The notes under the pieces are model-generated. The model ran no database searches, was not told where the DNA came from, and was given only the letters and a program-made list of their open reading frames with translations. From Cladocopium goreaui (Eukaryota; Sar; Dinophyceae; Suessiales; Symbiodiniaceae): 64,000 nt of DNA. Location: the NCBI GenBank assembly GCA_947184155.2, contig CAMXCT020000485.1:160791-224790 (forward strand), in the 5' to 3' direction. This document shows, one piece after another, positions 1 through 12,200 of this stretch. The position numbers were made by a program, and so were the translations under genes. How positions within the stretch are numbered: position 1 is the stretch's first letter; each line of letters opens with the position of its first letter.

Positions 1-76
1 TGCAAACCATTCCACAGAAAACTCAGAAAACTTGCTGTGAAGAAATATCAGTGCAACAGACTTTATGAAACTGAGT

Positions 77-395
77 TCAATTGTTCTGCTTGCCTGTTGG
101 CTCTGCATCTCTTAGGAGCAACAAACTCTTCACTTGCTCCAGGAGGCTTTCCAGCTCTTGAGCAATGCCTCTGGCAATGCAAGTTGCATCAACCGTGACC
201 TGCTGGTTGCCCTGCAGGATCTGCTTGCAGCCAAAGCACGCCATCTTCGTGTGGACAGCCGTTGAAGCAAGGTCTGGAGCATGGCCTCTGTACAAGATTC
301 GTGGAAGGCCAGAAACACAAACATGGTAACAGCATCTGTAAGAGGCCGTGTCGGTGATGGCATCACACAGTGCCAGGACGATGAGGGAAGTGTCC
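77..395 (-). CDS. 3' end of an unrecognised gene (last exon)
   Basis: A minus-strand frame stays open from about 395 down to a stop at 77-79. It includes several cysteines (CCYHVC, MACFGCKQIL) and ends in a helical, leucine-rich tail (ELESLLEQVKSLLLL). Amino-acid use looks like real protein rather than antisense noise. The opposite strand and other minus frames also carry shorter open stretches, so the call rests on composition alone. It could be the last exon of a gene downstream of the coiled-coil gene, or a remnant. No domain was recognised, and the 5' edge is not resolved. Confidence 0.35.
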
Positions 396-1479
396 GAAAC
401 TGTGGTAATTTATGCATTTTTATATTTCTGGAATAAATTTCTGGTGCGAATCCCTTGGCAGGGTCACTTCAAAAGTGGAAAATCTAGTGTTTTACAAGCA
501 CGAAACAGGAGTTTTGTTCGTCGATGGTTTCGCCGAAAAGTTCCTTTTTTCATTTCAAGCACAAAGTTGTCCGAGGTTGTTCAGGACATCGCCTTTGACG
601 CCCTGGCGCCAGACTGCAGCATACAAGTACTTCCAAATTTTTCTGAAGTCTTGTCTGCAGTGTTTATGTGTAATCAACTGCCGGGGAAGGGGAATCGTGT
701 TTTTAACCAATTCCACTGTCTGTCTAAAGTCTGTGTTCCGGCCAAAGAAGAACTTTTTTTTTTCCTCGTGGGCTTCCTCCCAAGTGCTTCACAAACTCAC
801 TGCGGTTGTGGGCAAAGTTTTGCCATTTGAGGCGTTTTTCTGGCACTTGTTGTTTGGAGGCTCTTTTCCAAGCTTTGCAACCATCAGCATAGGAAGCTGT
901 TCTGGCTCGTAGCATGACGTATGTGTGGAAGTGCAAGAGAACGTGCAGCAGCGTAGCATGACGTATGTGTGGAAGTGCAAGAGAAAGTGCAGCAGCGTAG
1001 CTTGACGTATGTGTGGAAGTGCAAGAGAACGTACTGTGTGGTTGCAGTCGCAATGAACGTTAACATCCCACCCCACCCCCCCACCCACCCCCACACCCAA
1101 AATATCCACACGCGCATGGCCTCTTATGGTGTTGACACCACAAACATGTACCATGAAACTGAGCCGCTGCTCAGCAGTGATATGGCTTTGCTGGCCTTTG
1201 AGAGTACCACGTGAAATAGATCTGAATTATATAAGTATTTGGCATTTTCGAAGTGATTGGTTTCACATGTCACATGAGCTTAATTATACAACATTGAGAA
1301 AGACTTGCCTCACCACCATCGGCAGCAGTGGGCTCAAACCTGAGGGAAAGCACAAGTTCAATGTACCAGTTGGGGTTGCACATCCCGATGGGCATTCACA
1401 CACTCGAAATGATCAAACCTAAGCATTCCCCTTGGGGGACATGGCGGGCTTTCATGCATCGCTATTCCGTATCATTCGA
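396..1479. other. intergenic stretch with decayed-looking coding fragments
   Basis: No intact gene is visible here. On the minus strand between about 540 and 860, short open segments have protein-like composition around a run of ten A/T bases near 750, which suggests decayed coding sequence or unrecognised small exons. A 47-base tandem repeat sits at 907-1035, followed by a C-rich, purine-poor stretch near 1068-1100. The 3' end of the coiled-coil gene begins at 1480. Confidence 0.4.
907..1035. repeat. 47-bp tandem repeat, about 2.8 copies
   Basis: The unit contains TGACGTATGTGTGGAAGTGC followed by AAGAGAA and GTGCAGCAGCGTAGC. Copies begin near 911, 958 and 1004, and the last is incomplete. 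The copies differ at only a few bases, so the array is recent or homogenised. It lies outside recognised exons. Confidence 0.85.
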
Positions 1480-4400
1480 TCATCGAATCATCTGCATTAC
1501 AGTTTGACCAAGAAACAACCGGGCTTCCTTTGGCTCTCTTCGCTGCAACACACGTGCAATCTCCAAGTCAATGGTTGCATGATGTGCGTCCGCTGCCCGT
1601 CTTAAAGCCGAAGCGATACGTTTCCGCAGCTGCTTTGCCTGCTACAGCAGAAGTGAGGCATGAGATGTGATAACTAATGATACTGTGATGATTGATCATG
1701 TTTGTACCTGAGAGCTTCTGAGAATTGAAAAATCCAAGGATTTCAAATGCATTCAAATGCCTTCTGCTGGAACTCATTCTCCGGTTCTGCATCTGCATTT
1801 GATCGATCCGGAAGAAGCTGGCGCTTGGAATTCAGCTGGCTTGATAGTTCCTTGGGAGGGCCCACAAGCTGCATAGATCTCTAGCCTATTTCACCTCACA
1901 TATCTCACATGAAATCTCAAACCTTTACATCATTTTACATCAGTACATCAGATTACATCAGATTATACTGATATCTATAGAAATATATATATATATATAA
2001 ATATTATATAATGATGCCCGATTGCTGCCCAGAATCCTGCAATTTCTCTCGCAAAATTGATTCAGTGTGTGCTGTTTCTTCTAGCTTGGCGTTGAATGCT
2101 ACCTCGCTACTTCTCAGCTGGGATTGCAGAGTCTGGTTCAGGCTGCTTTGTTCATCCCGGCTGAGTTGCATCTCAGTCAGTTCAGCTTGCATCTCTGCCA
2201 CTTGCGTGGAACTTTGCACCAGTTGCCGCTCGGCGGTATCTTTTGCGACCCGTTCATCTGCCAAGAGTTTCTCCTGATTCTGCAGGGCGCTTCGCAGTGC
2301 CGCCTCATTGGCTCTGCGCGCCTCGGAACTCGCCAATGCGTCGAGCAAGGCGAACTCTTTCTGCGCCAGCGTCGTCTTCAAATCAGCCTCGGCTCCTTGC
2401 AAGGATTCGCCCTCCTTTCGAGCCAAGGCCAGCTCCTCCTCCAAACTGGAAATGCCTTAGGCATTTCACATCTCCAAACCTCTCAAAACAACAAGCAACG
2501 ACATTCATACCACAACACACTAGATTCCACTAGTAAGAATAACAACGACATAGCACCGCAACCCACCGGATTCCTCTAACAAACATACTAAATTGACTCA
2601 GACCTTCATTACTTGACAATGGCATCAAGTGAATTCAAGTGATCAAATGTCATCAATGACGCATTTTGTTCGTTCTTCACTGCTTAGCGGCGGAGCTGTA
2701 GCTCTGCAGCTCGATCGCTGTGACTTTCAACAGCTTGCTGACTTTCAAGGAGCTTCGTGGAGAGAACTTCCACCTGAGCCTTGGCCTCCTTGCTGTCATT
2801 CTCCAACAACGTAATGACACCCTCCTTGTCCTGTCGACAAGCACCAAAACCACCCAAAGCATTCCCAAATCCACCACAACAGCATCAAAACATCTTTCTG
2901 CCACAATCTACAGTGAAACTGTGGTAGAAAATCACCTGCAAACCCAGCCTTTGTCTCAGAGGTAGCTGCCATCAACTCGCTCTCAGCATTCTGCAAGTAC
3001 TGCTTGAGCTCCGCGGCAAGCTTTTCGTGGGCCTCGCAACATCAGACTTTCACTCAAGATCTGTTGAGGCTGCTAGTACATGAACTCACTCAGGTATACC
3101 CAGCTGCGATACCAACACGGCCAAAGAAGGATAGCTGGAACGCCAGTAAGACAAAATCAACTTTTTTCCCATGTTCTCCGTAAGAAAGTCACATCATGCG
3201 AGGCCTTCGCGCTGCTCAGTGCTCCAGAAAGCTCCGCATCTGTGACTTTCAACCGCTCTTCCAGTTGGGATTTCAGGTTCTTCTGAGTGTCACCTGAGGG
3301 TGCGGGAATTCAGATCCAGTTTAGTATGGCCACCCGCCAAACTGGCACAAATCTGTGCAAGCGGCCCAAAGACCGTGTGACCAGTCCCACACCAAGGGCA
3401 TGAATCGGAACTTGGGAAAGACCCTGCAACAGTGGAAAAAAAACATGTCAGATCCAGTTGCACAGAGCTTTGACGTTCTCAAGCTCAGACTGGAGTCCAC
3501 CCACTTGTTCCTGTGGCAGGATGCATACGGATGCATTATCTTGCATTGTCCGCAGTACCGGACTAAGCAAATGTTGAGGTGAAACCTTGATGCTTTCACT
3601 CACAGGTGAAAGGATGAGCCTCGAGCGCGAGCTGTTCTTGGCGTTGCAGGTCTCCCGACTGCTCAGCCGCGGACAGCTTGGATTGGAGTTCCTCCTTAGG
3701 TTTGAGATGGCTTTGGGAGTGAGCCACAACATGCCACGACCGCATGTTGGAACCTGGTGCTGGAAAAGGTGGAATGAAACATAATATATATATATATATA
3801 TCCATACAGTATATATATATATATATAAAATGAAATATCAACTAATTTCACAAGAATCTCTCAGCCTACAAGTGCCATATGCTGGAACTGCATCTGTGAC
3901 AACGCAGCACGGAGTTGATGCGGACTCCTGCATACTATCAATATCTATCAATCATTAAAATCATTATCAATCCACTTAAGGATTTTAAGGATTTTAAGGT
4001 AGATCCAGGTCAGCATCAAATCCGAGCAGCAGTATCTTTTTCGAGCCTTGCCTTTGCTGAGGCTTGAAGCTCGTTGTCGGAGAGCGCTGCAGCCAACGAG
4101 CTGTCCAACATCGCTAGCTGTTGCTCCAGCTCCATTTCCCTCGCCGTGTGCTGCTGAATCTGCGATTCTGCTTCGGACAGTTTGGCCTGCGAGGATTCCT
4201 GGGGCATCATCCAAGGTATTCCAAGGTCAACAGGTCATCAGGTCAACATGGTGACGACATGAGATATGATGAGGCTGGGTATGGCTGGGTTCTTGTTCAC
4301 GTAACTGTATGATACTGTATGTATGACCATCCAAATCAGAACTTCAGAAAACGACAGAAATCATCCAAAATCATCCCAGAATCTAGTCCGCTGCTGAATT

Positions 4401-7400
4401 GCAAAATTCGATGCTCTTGCGAGGAGAATTCACTTCTGGCTGCGGAGAGCTCTGACATGGTCTCTTTCAGCCGCTCCTCCAACTGGCTCGCCAATGACCT
4501 TGAGTCATCTGGTTTGGTTTCGCTCACAGTGTGATTGGAACTGTGCCAACCTCCTGCAATCACCTTCAGTCAATTATCCGCTCAACATTTTTCAGGAGAG
4601 AGGTTCAAAACATCAAACATCTGAACTATAGCGACAATGCATGGGCTCACGCCCAAGCCAGCACACAAACACACACACACAATCACAACGTGACCTCTTT
4701 GTGACATGCATGCAAATCTCATGCACACAAACACACCGAGACATGCTATAACGATCAATGGAATGCAGGAATGTGGGCACGTGCGCGTGTGCATGTATGC
4801 ACATATATGCACATAAATCGTATCATTACATCTTTTATTCATAATTCTTCATGCGCCTGTCCGCATGTCCCGTCTATTTGTTTCTCCAGCCAGGCTGCTC
4901 CTGCACCTTGAGTTCATTTCTTGATTCCGAGACCAACTGATCTCGTTGACCAAGTTGTTTCCGAAGCTCGGCTTCCATGCTCTGCAAAGTTTGGAAGGCG
5001 GTGTTGGCCACACTGAGCTCATCCTCTGATTTGCTGAGCTGTGACCTAAGCTCTTTGATCAGCTTCTGACCCTGACTTGCATCAGTCTGAACCTGAACCA
5101 AATCCTCTTCCAAGCGCGACTTCAGAGCCTCCTGGGCTGCAAGATCAGTTCGACTTTGGGACAAGTCAACTTCTGACGTACTTAGAGTTCCCTGCAGCCG
5201 GGATATCAATTCTTGCTGCATTTCTTCAGTCATAGTGGCTTGAGCCAACTGAGCGCTTGCCTCTTGCAATTTGTTTTGCAAAAGCAATCCTTCAGCCAGC
5301 TGCATCTGGTGCGATTCATCTTGCGCAGCGGTTTTGTCCTCGAGGCTTTTGACCGTCATCCGCAGCGTGGAAACTTCGGCTTCCAACTGAGCCACCTCAC
5401 GTTCCAGTGCGAGATTTTGGCTCGCGTCACTTCGGTGCCGTTCTTCTGCTTCATCCAGGGCAGCTTTCAGGCTACCGGCCTTGGAATGCAACTCTACTTC
5501 GATCCCCGACTGCCGTTCCAAGGCTTGCTGCAAAGCAGACTGTTCGCCGGACGCTTCTTCAAGCTGTGCTTTTGCCTTGCAAAGCTCCTTCTCGAGTTCT
5601 GCTGCTTGTGCTTGTAGTGCTGCTCCTGAAGCTACATGCCCATCAAGCTCTTCTTGCCTGATCCCAAACTCTCGCTCCAACTCCACTACTTGCTGCTGCA
5701 ATGCTGCTATTGCGAGCTGGTCACTGTTGTGAGCTAGTTTCACCGAAGCAAGCTCATCTTCAAGTTGGCATATTTGCTGTTTTAAGGACGTTTCCATCTC
5801 ATCCTTTGCCACTGAAATCTCCGGGATTTTGCCACACTCCTTTTCCAATCCATTCACCTGCTGTTCCAAATCAGCTTTGCGGCCTTGTAGACTTTCACAT
5901 GTTTGTTGCGATAAGAGGAGCTCCTCACGAGCCTGTTTTGTTTCTGCTTCTGCACGCTGCTTCCTTTCCTGCAACGCCTCAGATTTTCTCCTGAGGTCGC
6001 GTAGTGCAGAGTCGCGCTCACTGAGCTCCTGCTTCAACGCCAGCATGCGACTTTGATGACTTTCTTCACGACTTTTTGTTCCTGCCAAATCCAACTGGAG
6101 GTCTGCAACAGCCTGGTCCAGGTCCTTATTCAGAGACTCAAAAGTCTGAATCTTCTGCCGAGCTTTTGCCAGAGCAGCATCTTTCTGACTCAACTGCTTC
6201 TTGAGGCTGGATTCTCGGCCTGTTTGCTCTTCGCACTGCCTGTGGGATTGTCCCAACTCCTCCTCCAAGTTCAGCACCTTTTGCTTCAGATGCGCAGATA
6301 GGCGCCGCTGATCCTGCAATGGAATTGATGCAAACAAAAATTGAACATCTGTGACTCACTTATGGAATCTTTCACTCCATCTTACTTCGATTCATTTCTA
6401 GCCACGAAATCTGGATTAAACATTAGACTAGACCTACTGCATGATACTGCAAGCATGGACTGTGACACTGCATGAGGAGAACACAAAATCTGTGCTGACA
6501 TCAACAGAAAGCACTCAAGCGGCCTCTGCGACGGTTTGTTCCGTTGCCAGGTCATTTCGCAAGCGCTCCATCGCTTGTTGCATTGCTTGATGGAGTTCTC
6601 CAGACTCATCTAGGTCAGTGCAGGAATTGTTCAATTGCTCTGAAGAAGGCAGTGTTGTCATCGAGCTCTTCCTTAGTCTGTTTGCTAGCGATCAGTGGAT
6701 CAAGATGACTGCATTTCAAAGCGGCAAGTGATATCCGTGTCTCTTGCTATCAACTACCAGCATCGCTGCACAGTCCCATAACAGGCAATGGAAATCATGC
6801 CGAAGAACTTACATAACCGTATATCTATATACCTTAAATTTACACATTTATACAATGTATATGTATTTATTTATTTATGTATTATTATGTATTTATATAT
6901 ATCTATAATATTATAGCGCATCATATATACGTGTATATATATAATTATATGCATACATTGGCATACATAATCATACATACAAACACACCATTACATTACA
7001 TTGCGTTGCATTGCATTGCCTTGCATTGCATTCAATTACACTACACTATACTACATTAAATTACATTACATACATGACCCTTACCCTTACCCTTACCCTT
7101 ACCCTTGCCCTTATCTTTACATTACATTAGATTACATTATTACATACATACATTCATACATACACACACCCACACATATGTGTGCCTGTATTTGAATCTT
7201 TTGACTGCGATTTAATCATACATTTACATACTATTACATACTACAATTAGCAAAAGTAATAACTTGCTTCCACGAATCAGTTCCGCCATGTGATTCTGCT
7301 GGGCCTCGATGGTGTCCCGTGCTGTGGCTAAGCCGGCCTGCAGCTCTTCGATGCGATCGCGGTATTTCTGCTCCAAATCTTGGTAGGTGCCCCTGAGTCA

Positions 7401-10400
7401 CAACGGCGAACATATGTGAAACATGGGAAACACCACACCACGACAGAAAGGACAATGTGATACGATATCATACGAAATCGTACGAAATCTCTATCCAATC
7501 GATCCACTTGAATCCACTTGCAAAGATTTGCCAAGGTATCGCAACCACAATCAGCTGTGAATGTATTCTGCCAAGACTCCGCTCTTCTCTCAAACAATCC
7601 AGCTCTGAGTGTAGCCTTGATTTTTCAGGACCCCAGGGACACGGAACTTCTTCATCCCTCAAAACTCAGGCTGTCATCACTCGTGCCTGTCCAATCATGG
7701 TCTTTTGTCGTGTGGTTTAGACTGAGTTCAAAACGAAGGATCTGAGCATCTGAGAGCCTCACTTGGCCAATTCGTTCTTGAGTTCGACGCCATGCTGCAG
7801 CTGCGCCTCAAGGCTTCTGGAAGCCGAGCCAAGTTCTTCTCGCAGCACATCCTCAGAAGTTTTTCCGGGGATATCAAGGTTCTGCAAACGAAGGCACCAA
7901 ACACCGGGTAACAAAACCAAATATAAGTATAGACTATAGATACTATGACCATTGCTATCCTATCCTATCTATCTATCCATCCATCCAATCTATCAATCAA
8001 TCAATCTATACAGAATTATCATATAGACAAGGCGCCCTTTCGGAGAGAATCTGCGTTCTCTCATCCTCCAAGGTCTTAACCTCTTGGCGGAGACCTGCTT
8101 AACTCGGACACACATAGAGACATATGGAGACACATTTGTGATCGGAAAATATCGGAAATGTAATCCATGTGATCCTCTCCCGGAGCTTGGAACCTCTTTT
8201 AACCGCGTAGGAGTGTAACATCCTGCGATCCCACCTTGGACCTCCGTCTCGTGATCCTCGTTCTCATCCTGCTGCCTCTTCAAACCTTACCAACGAAAGT
8301 GATCACAGCGAAATCTGTCTCTGAAATCTCTAAGGGATGTAGTTGATGTAGTTGAAAGGTTTGAGGTCGCTGAGGATTTTGCTGGCATCTTGAGCCTCCA
8401 CAGCTGCTTGATGCTCCTCCTTCACCTTGGCAACCTGTGCCTCCAACTGCCTTTCTCGGGTCTTTGCCGCCTGCCCATGCTTGCCCATGCCGCAGGAATC
8501 CCAAAGGAGAACAAGAAGTGACACCTAGCCAAACTACATTGTTGGCATTGGTTCATAGAAGAAAAGAATCAAGCTATTTTAATCTTACTTGTTTCTTGCC
8601 TTGCAAAACTCTATGCCCCAAATAAGGCCAAACTGTCTTAGTCCGTCTTCTTGTGCCATGGGTGCGGCTGAGCAGCATCAGCTAAGTCGGCTTTTGCTTG
8701 AAGCAAACGACCATGAGCTTCCTGTCGTTCACCATGCCCCATGCTTTGACAGGACATTGCATCGCCTATCCGAACACTATCACCACTTCTACTTTCAACA
8801 ATCACCTTTTGAACATCTTTCAATACCCTTTTACCATCTTTTGCCCGGGACTATTTCGGAGGGAAGCGGACGAGTCCTCAGCAAGACGAGCTCGCTCATC
8901 TGAACGGGTAGCAGCTTCTTCAACCTCTTTGACACGCTGCGCCCAGTCTGACCTTGGTTGGGAAGCAACTCCGAGGAACAGGTGGGGACAGTGCCTAAAC
9001 TCTCGCAAACATGGTGATGGAACCAAACCATCCAAACCAAGTTCTGAGGATATATGAAAAGAAGGCAAACTTGATTTCCGACTCCAAAGCATGCATCAAC
9101 AACACATACAGCAGTGGATCTTATGCCCACTGCATTCATCCAGGGCACTCCAACTTGACAATGTGTTCTGCATTGGCACGCCACTTCCGGTTTTGCAGTT
9201 CCCACTGCCAGTTTGGCGTTGCTAGGGGAGCATGTCGGACGGTTGTATACACCAGGGTTGGGTTGAGCATGCTTTGGCCCGGGTGCCTCAGTGTAGCATC
9301 TATGCCAGTTGGGCTGCTGAAACCGCTGCTTGTGCAGGGCTCCTGTGGTGGTCGGACTTGCGGATGCACAAAACGCTGTGGCGGCTGCTGGATGGGTGGG
9401 TTGGAAGGCTCTGGGATGTCAAAGGGCTTGTCCTTGTGCTCTCCGTCCCAGCCTTAGCTCTTCGCAAATGGCATTTCTTCACTTTCGGGGTGTGCACTGA
9501 AACGAAGCCTAATATCGACGACACAGTGCGATATTGGGCCATCTTTATATCCCTTGCGTTTCCAGAGCGCCCGGCAATTATCGAAGAAAGCCTTAACCTC
9601 ATCAAGCTCCTGCTGCATCTGTGTCGCAACGCCCTCTATTCTTGCAAACCTTGGGCAGCACGTGGTTTGAAAACCTCTTGTATTCTGTACAAAAAAACGC
9701 ACATTTTGACTGAGCCCAGTACATGGCCGGCTGTTTTGCGCCCTGACTCAAGAACAGCAGATCGTGGTACATTAGATAATCCAACGTTGGACAAACCGAG
9801 ATACAAAAAATACATTAAAGTGAGCCAAGAGTACAATTCAGAGAAATTATATTACATTGCCGGGTGATCATCATTTCTTGTTGTCAGTGAAAAGGATCGG
9901 ATGGATTGGTGGAGCCTGTGATCTGGACCGAGCTGTTGAAGACCTGGAGCTACTGCCTCGAACCCAGGAACGCACACGAAAAGATAGAGTACATTTACAA
10001 CATTTGCACATGCAAATGCTGGCAACCACAAATGTGATATGAAACACTGTGAAATATAAACATCATTAAACATCCATGTCATATCTGCATAAGCTGACCA
10101 GTGAACCATGTGATACCATTGCGTAAGGCGACTCCAGGTTTTCGGTCACACCAAAATACAGTAGCTGGCTGGATTCTCATCCCCCCATCATGGACCACAT
10201 CGGACCACAGAATCCCAGGCCTTCGGCACCGGACTCTTCCGGCTTCCGCAATGGCGTTGGAGCCGACGAATGGCCTGAAGCTTGGCTCGTGTTCGGCCGC
10301 CCTTGCAGAACCTGCGCATGGAAATCCAAAGCGAATGGGCAAGATATGGCGAGACGTGAAAGCTGGAAATTTTTAGTATCTTGGCATGTCTTGGCATCTT

Positions 10401-11444
10401 TATCATATTTTTACATTTTTTTAATCATATTTTATCATCTTATGATATCTTATGCATCCCGGTTGGCACAGGGAGAGGTGTACAATATCACACAATCTGT
10501 CACAATCTATAATGATTTTTTTTGATCTTTTTTTGGATCAGATTTGAGCAGTTTTCTGCCTCACTGTTTTCAGATGTTTTCAGTCTTCTGACACTCTTTG
10601 TCTCACTCCAGGCCTCAGAAATCCTAGCCACAACAAGGTGAACCCTGCCTCTGTTGCCTCTGCAATGAGCTCCGACGCTTTCACCTGAGAGTTAAGATAT
10701 TGTGCATATAGATTTGTTGATTTTATTAATGATAGATTGATATAGATTGATATAATATGATATAATGATATAGACCTCTTAGACATCCTGAGTTGCTTCA
10801 GCCAAAAAAGAAATTGCCCTCCAAGAACAGCTGTCTCAAGATATATATGATATATATATATATATAAATATAGTGTATATATATATATGTATATGCGCAC
10901 ATAACAGTGCTACACAAATCATACGAAGCACAGAGTCATGGAGCAATTTAACACAATTCGTCTAAAGCAGTCCAGAACAATTGTTCGCTTTCCCAGCGCT
11001 GTCTTGGTGCGCATTTTTTAAAAAAAGGCACAGGAGTCGCCACCAGTCGAAGTTGACGACCACGGGCTTTTGGAAGCGGCTGGTGAGCTTTGGGCATTGG
11101 CTGGTGAGCTGCAACCTCGGCAAGGTGAAAGGATCGAACATCACTGCATCACTGCGGCGGGACATCAGGACCTGAAGGATGATAGGTTGATGTGGATCCC
11201 AACAATCTAAGGATGAAATGCCATTGTGGGTGCCATGGCACGACATGGCACGACCCTTTGGTACACTTTTCCCCAAAGCGTATCGTGATGTGTTGTTTGT
11301 TAAGCATCCTCCGTGCAACTCAGCAACCATTGGTTTGGTGACCACCATGGGTTTGGGAACAGCCACTGGTTTGGGCACTGCCACTGGCTGCACTGCCATT
11401 GGTTGAACCGCAACAGGTTCCGCGACGGAGCTGCAAGCCGCCAT
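1480..11444 (-). CDS. large multi-exon coiled-coil protein
   Basis: More than 20 minus-strand exons encode an almost continuous heptad-rich coiled coil, rich in E, K, Q, L and A. The proposed start is an ATG at 11,444 followed by a V/P/K repeat (VAVPKPVAVPKPMVV). Pro/Gln/Ser-rich exons follow at about 11.0, 10.2 and 9.14-9.45 kb, and then the rod. Exons whose phases join cleanly are 8677-8721, 8383-8470, 8036-8094, 7763-7881, 7268-7392, 6521-6609 and 4907-6313. Further rod exons lie near 4.4-4.53, 4.03-4.20, 3.86-3.93, 3.60-3.70, 3.20-3.29, 2.94-3.04, 2.69-2.82 and 2.03-2.45 kb. The last exon, 1480-1638, encodes AKQLRKRIASALRRAADA and ends at a TGA. No motor, ATPase or membrane domain is seen. 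A golgin, centrosomal or SMC/myosin-tail-like scaffold role is only a guess. The first exons (above about 9.7 kb) might belong to a separate gene. Confidence 0.7.
3781..3828. repeat. TA microsatellite
   Basis: Two TA runs flank a short CCATACAG spacer, in an intron of the coiled-coil gene. Similar TA runs lie at 1985-2010, 10,848-10,890, 13,363-13,401 and 21,650-21,745. Confidence 0.85.
4907..6313 (-). CDS. main 1407-base rod exon of the coiled-coil gene
   Basis: This exon encodes 469 codons with no stop, beginning DQRRLSAHLKQK after a CATTGCAG acceptor. It ends ELK before a GTGCAGG donor, although in-frame alternatives a few codons further on are possible. Both proposed edges are in phase 0. 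The whole exon is predicted helix with 7-residue spacing of L, A and V and blocks such as QLEDELASVKLAHNSDQLA. It is by far the longest exon of the gene, while its neighbours are 45-125 bases. No proline-rich hinge is visible apart from a short CGKIPEIS segment near the middle. Confidence 0.85.
6840..7230. repeat. AT-rich microsatellite cluster in an intron
   Basis: This is a low-complexity intron interior made of TATA, TTACATTACAT, GCATTGCATT and CACACA-type repeats plus the CCCTTA array. Open frames across it are simple-sequence peptides and were not taken as genes. Confidence 0.8.
7078..7118. repeat. CCCTTA hexamer array in an intron
   Basis: Five to six tandem CCCTTA units (TAAGGG on the other strand) are followed by the variants CCCTTG and CCCTTATC. 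The array sits in a TA/CATT-rich intron of the coiled-coil gene, between the exons ending at 6609 and starting at 7268. It resembles a telomere-type hexamer but is not the TTTAGGG expected for dinoflagellate chromosome ends. Confidence 0.8.
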
Positions 11445-11948
11445 GGTGACATGAAATCAGGACTGTCTCGTTTTTGGAAAGCTTCCGCAGAATACATCCG
11501 AGAATATACCAAATACATTCAAATAGAATGTGTGTGAGCTCAAGTCTGAAGAATAATGTGGATGCAAAGTCAAAGGTATTCACAACCAAAACCCTGTGCT
11601 GTGCCCTCATGTCACTTCCTATGATGTCCTATTTATCTATTTGGTCTGGCATTGGGCATTACGTACTCTCGTTCACAAGTTCACAGGTTCAGTTTGATAT
11701 CGGGATGTCCTTCTTGGCATCACTTTCATGCTGTATAGTCTAAAGAATGAGCCCATGACAGCCAGCAAAGACAACACCCAGTTCTCAAGCACTCAGCATC
11801 ACTCAGCCTTGGGGTCTGTGACTTTTACTCTGAAGATCTCTGAAGTATGTTGTATGGCCTGGTTCGGCCTCACTTCTGCAAATGTTTGTCGCGACCCTAG
11901 CCTAAACTTTGTTGCAGAAACATGGCTGCCATCAACACACAGCGCGAC

Positions 11949-12140
11949 TTATTTTGAGACTGCGATGTCGCCACCTGGTTCCAAATGTGGACGCCGCATC
12001 TTGTCAGCATCTCGGCTGGTGCCCTCGTTCTCATTGACATCGATCTCTTTTGAGCTATCATTGCTCTCTGAGTTGTGCGTAGTGTCGTCGGGCGCTCTGC
12101 AGACTGACATGGGTGCAGTTTTCCAGCCCGATGCTCAAGG
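11949..12140 (-). CDS. probable last exon, acidic/serine-rich tail
   Basis: A minus-strand frame runs from about 12,140 to a TAA at 11,949-11,951. It encodes a hydrophilic tail with APDDTTHNSESNDSSKEID and HLEPGGDIAVSK. It lies just downstream of the oxygenase-like gene and could be its alternative or true C-terminal exon, since the oxygenase frame itself stops at 12,201. A phase-compatible GC donor exists in the oxygenase exon, but nothing decides between the two. The plus strand here also has a 145-codon open frame, which I regard as a shadow. Confidence 0.4.
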
Positions 12141-12200
12141 ACAACGCGTTCGTTCTACGCCATGAGAGAGATAGATCCCTTCCAGTCCTGCTGTTTGTCC

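Noticed and set aside
412-912. Plus-strand open frame of 166 codons
   Set aside because: Composition is Phe/Ser/Cys-rich without motifs, as expected for the antisense of a Lys/Glu-rich coding remnant.
7550-7662. Possible extra coiled-coil exon (KSRLHSELDCLREERSLG)
   Set aside because: Exons 7763-7881 and 7268-7392 join perfectly in phase without it, so this segment is better explained as intron.
9232-9867. Plus-strand open frame of 211 codons
   Set aside because: It lies opposite better minus-strand exons of the coiled-coil gene (9.14-9.45 and about 9.57-9.66 kb) that have phased splice sites and matching character; the plus frame has no motif.
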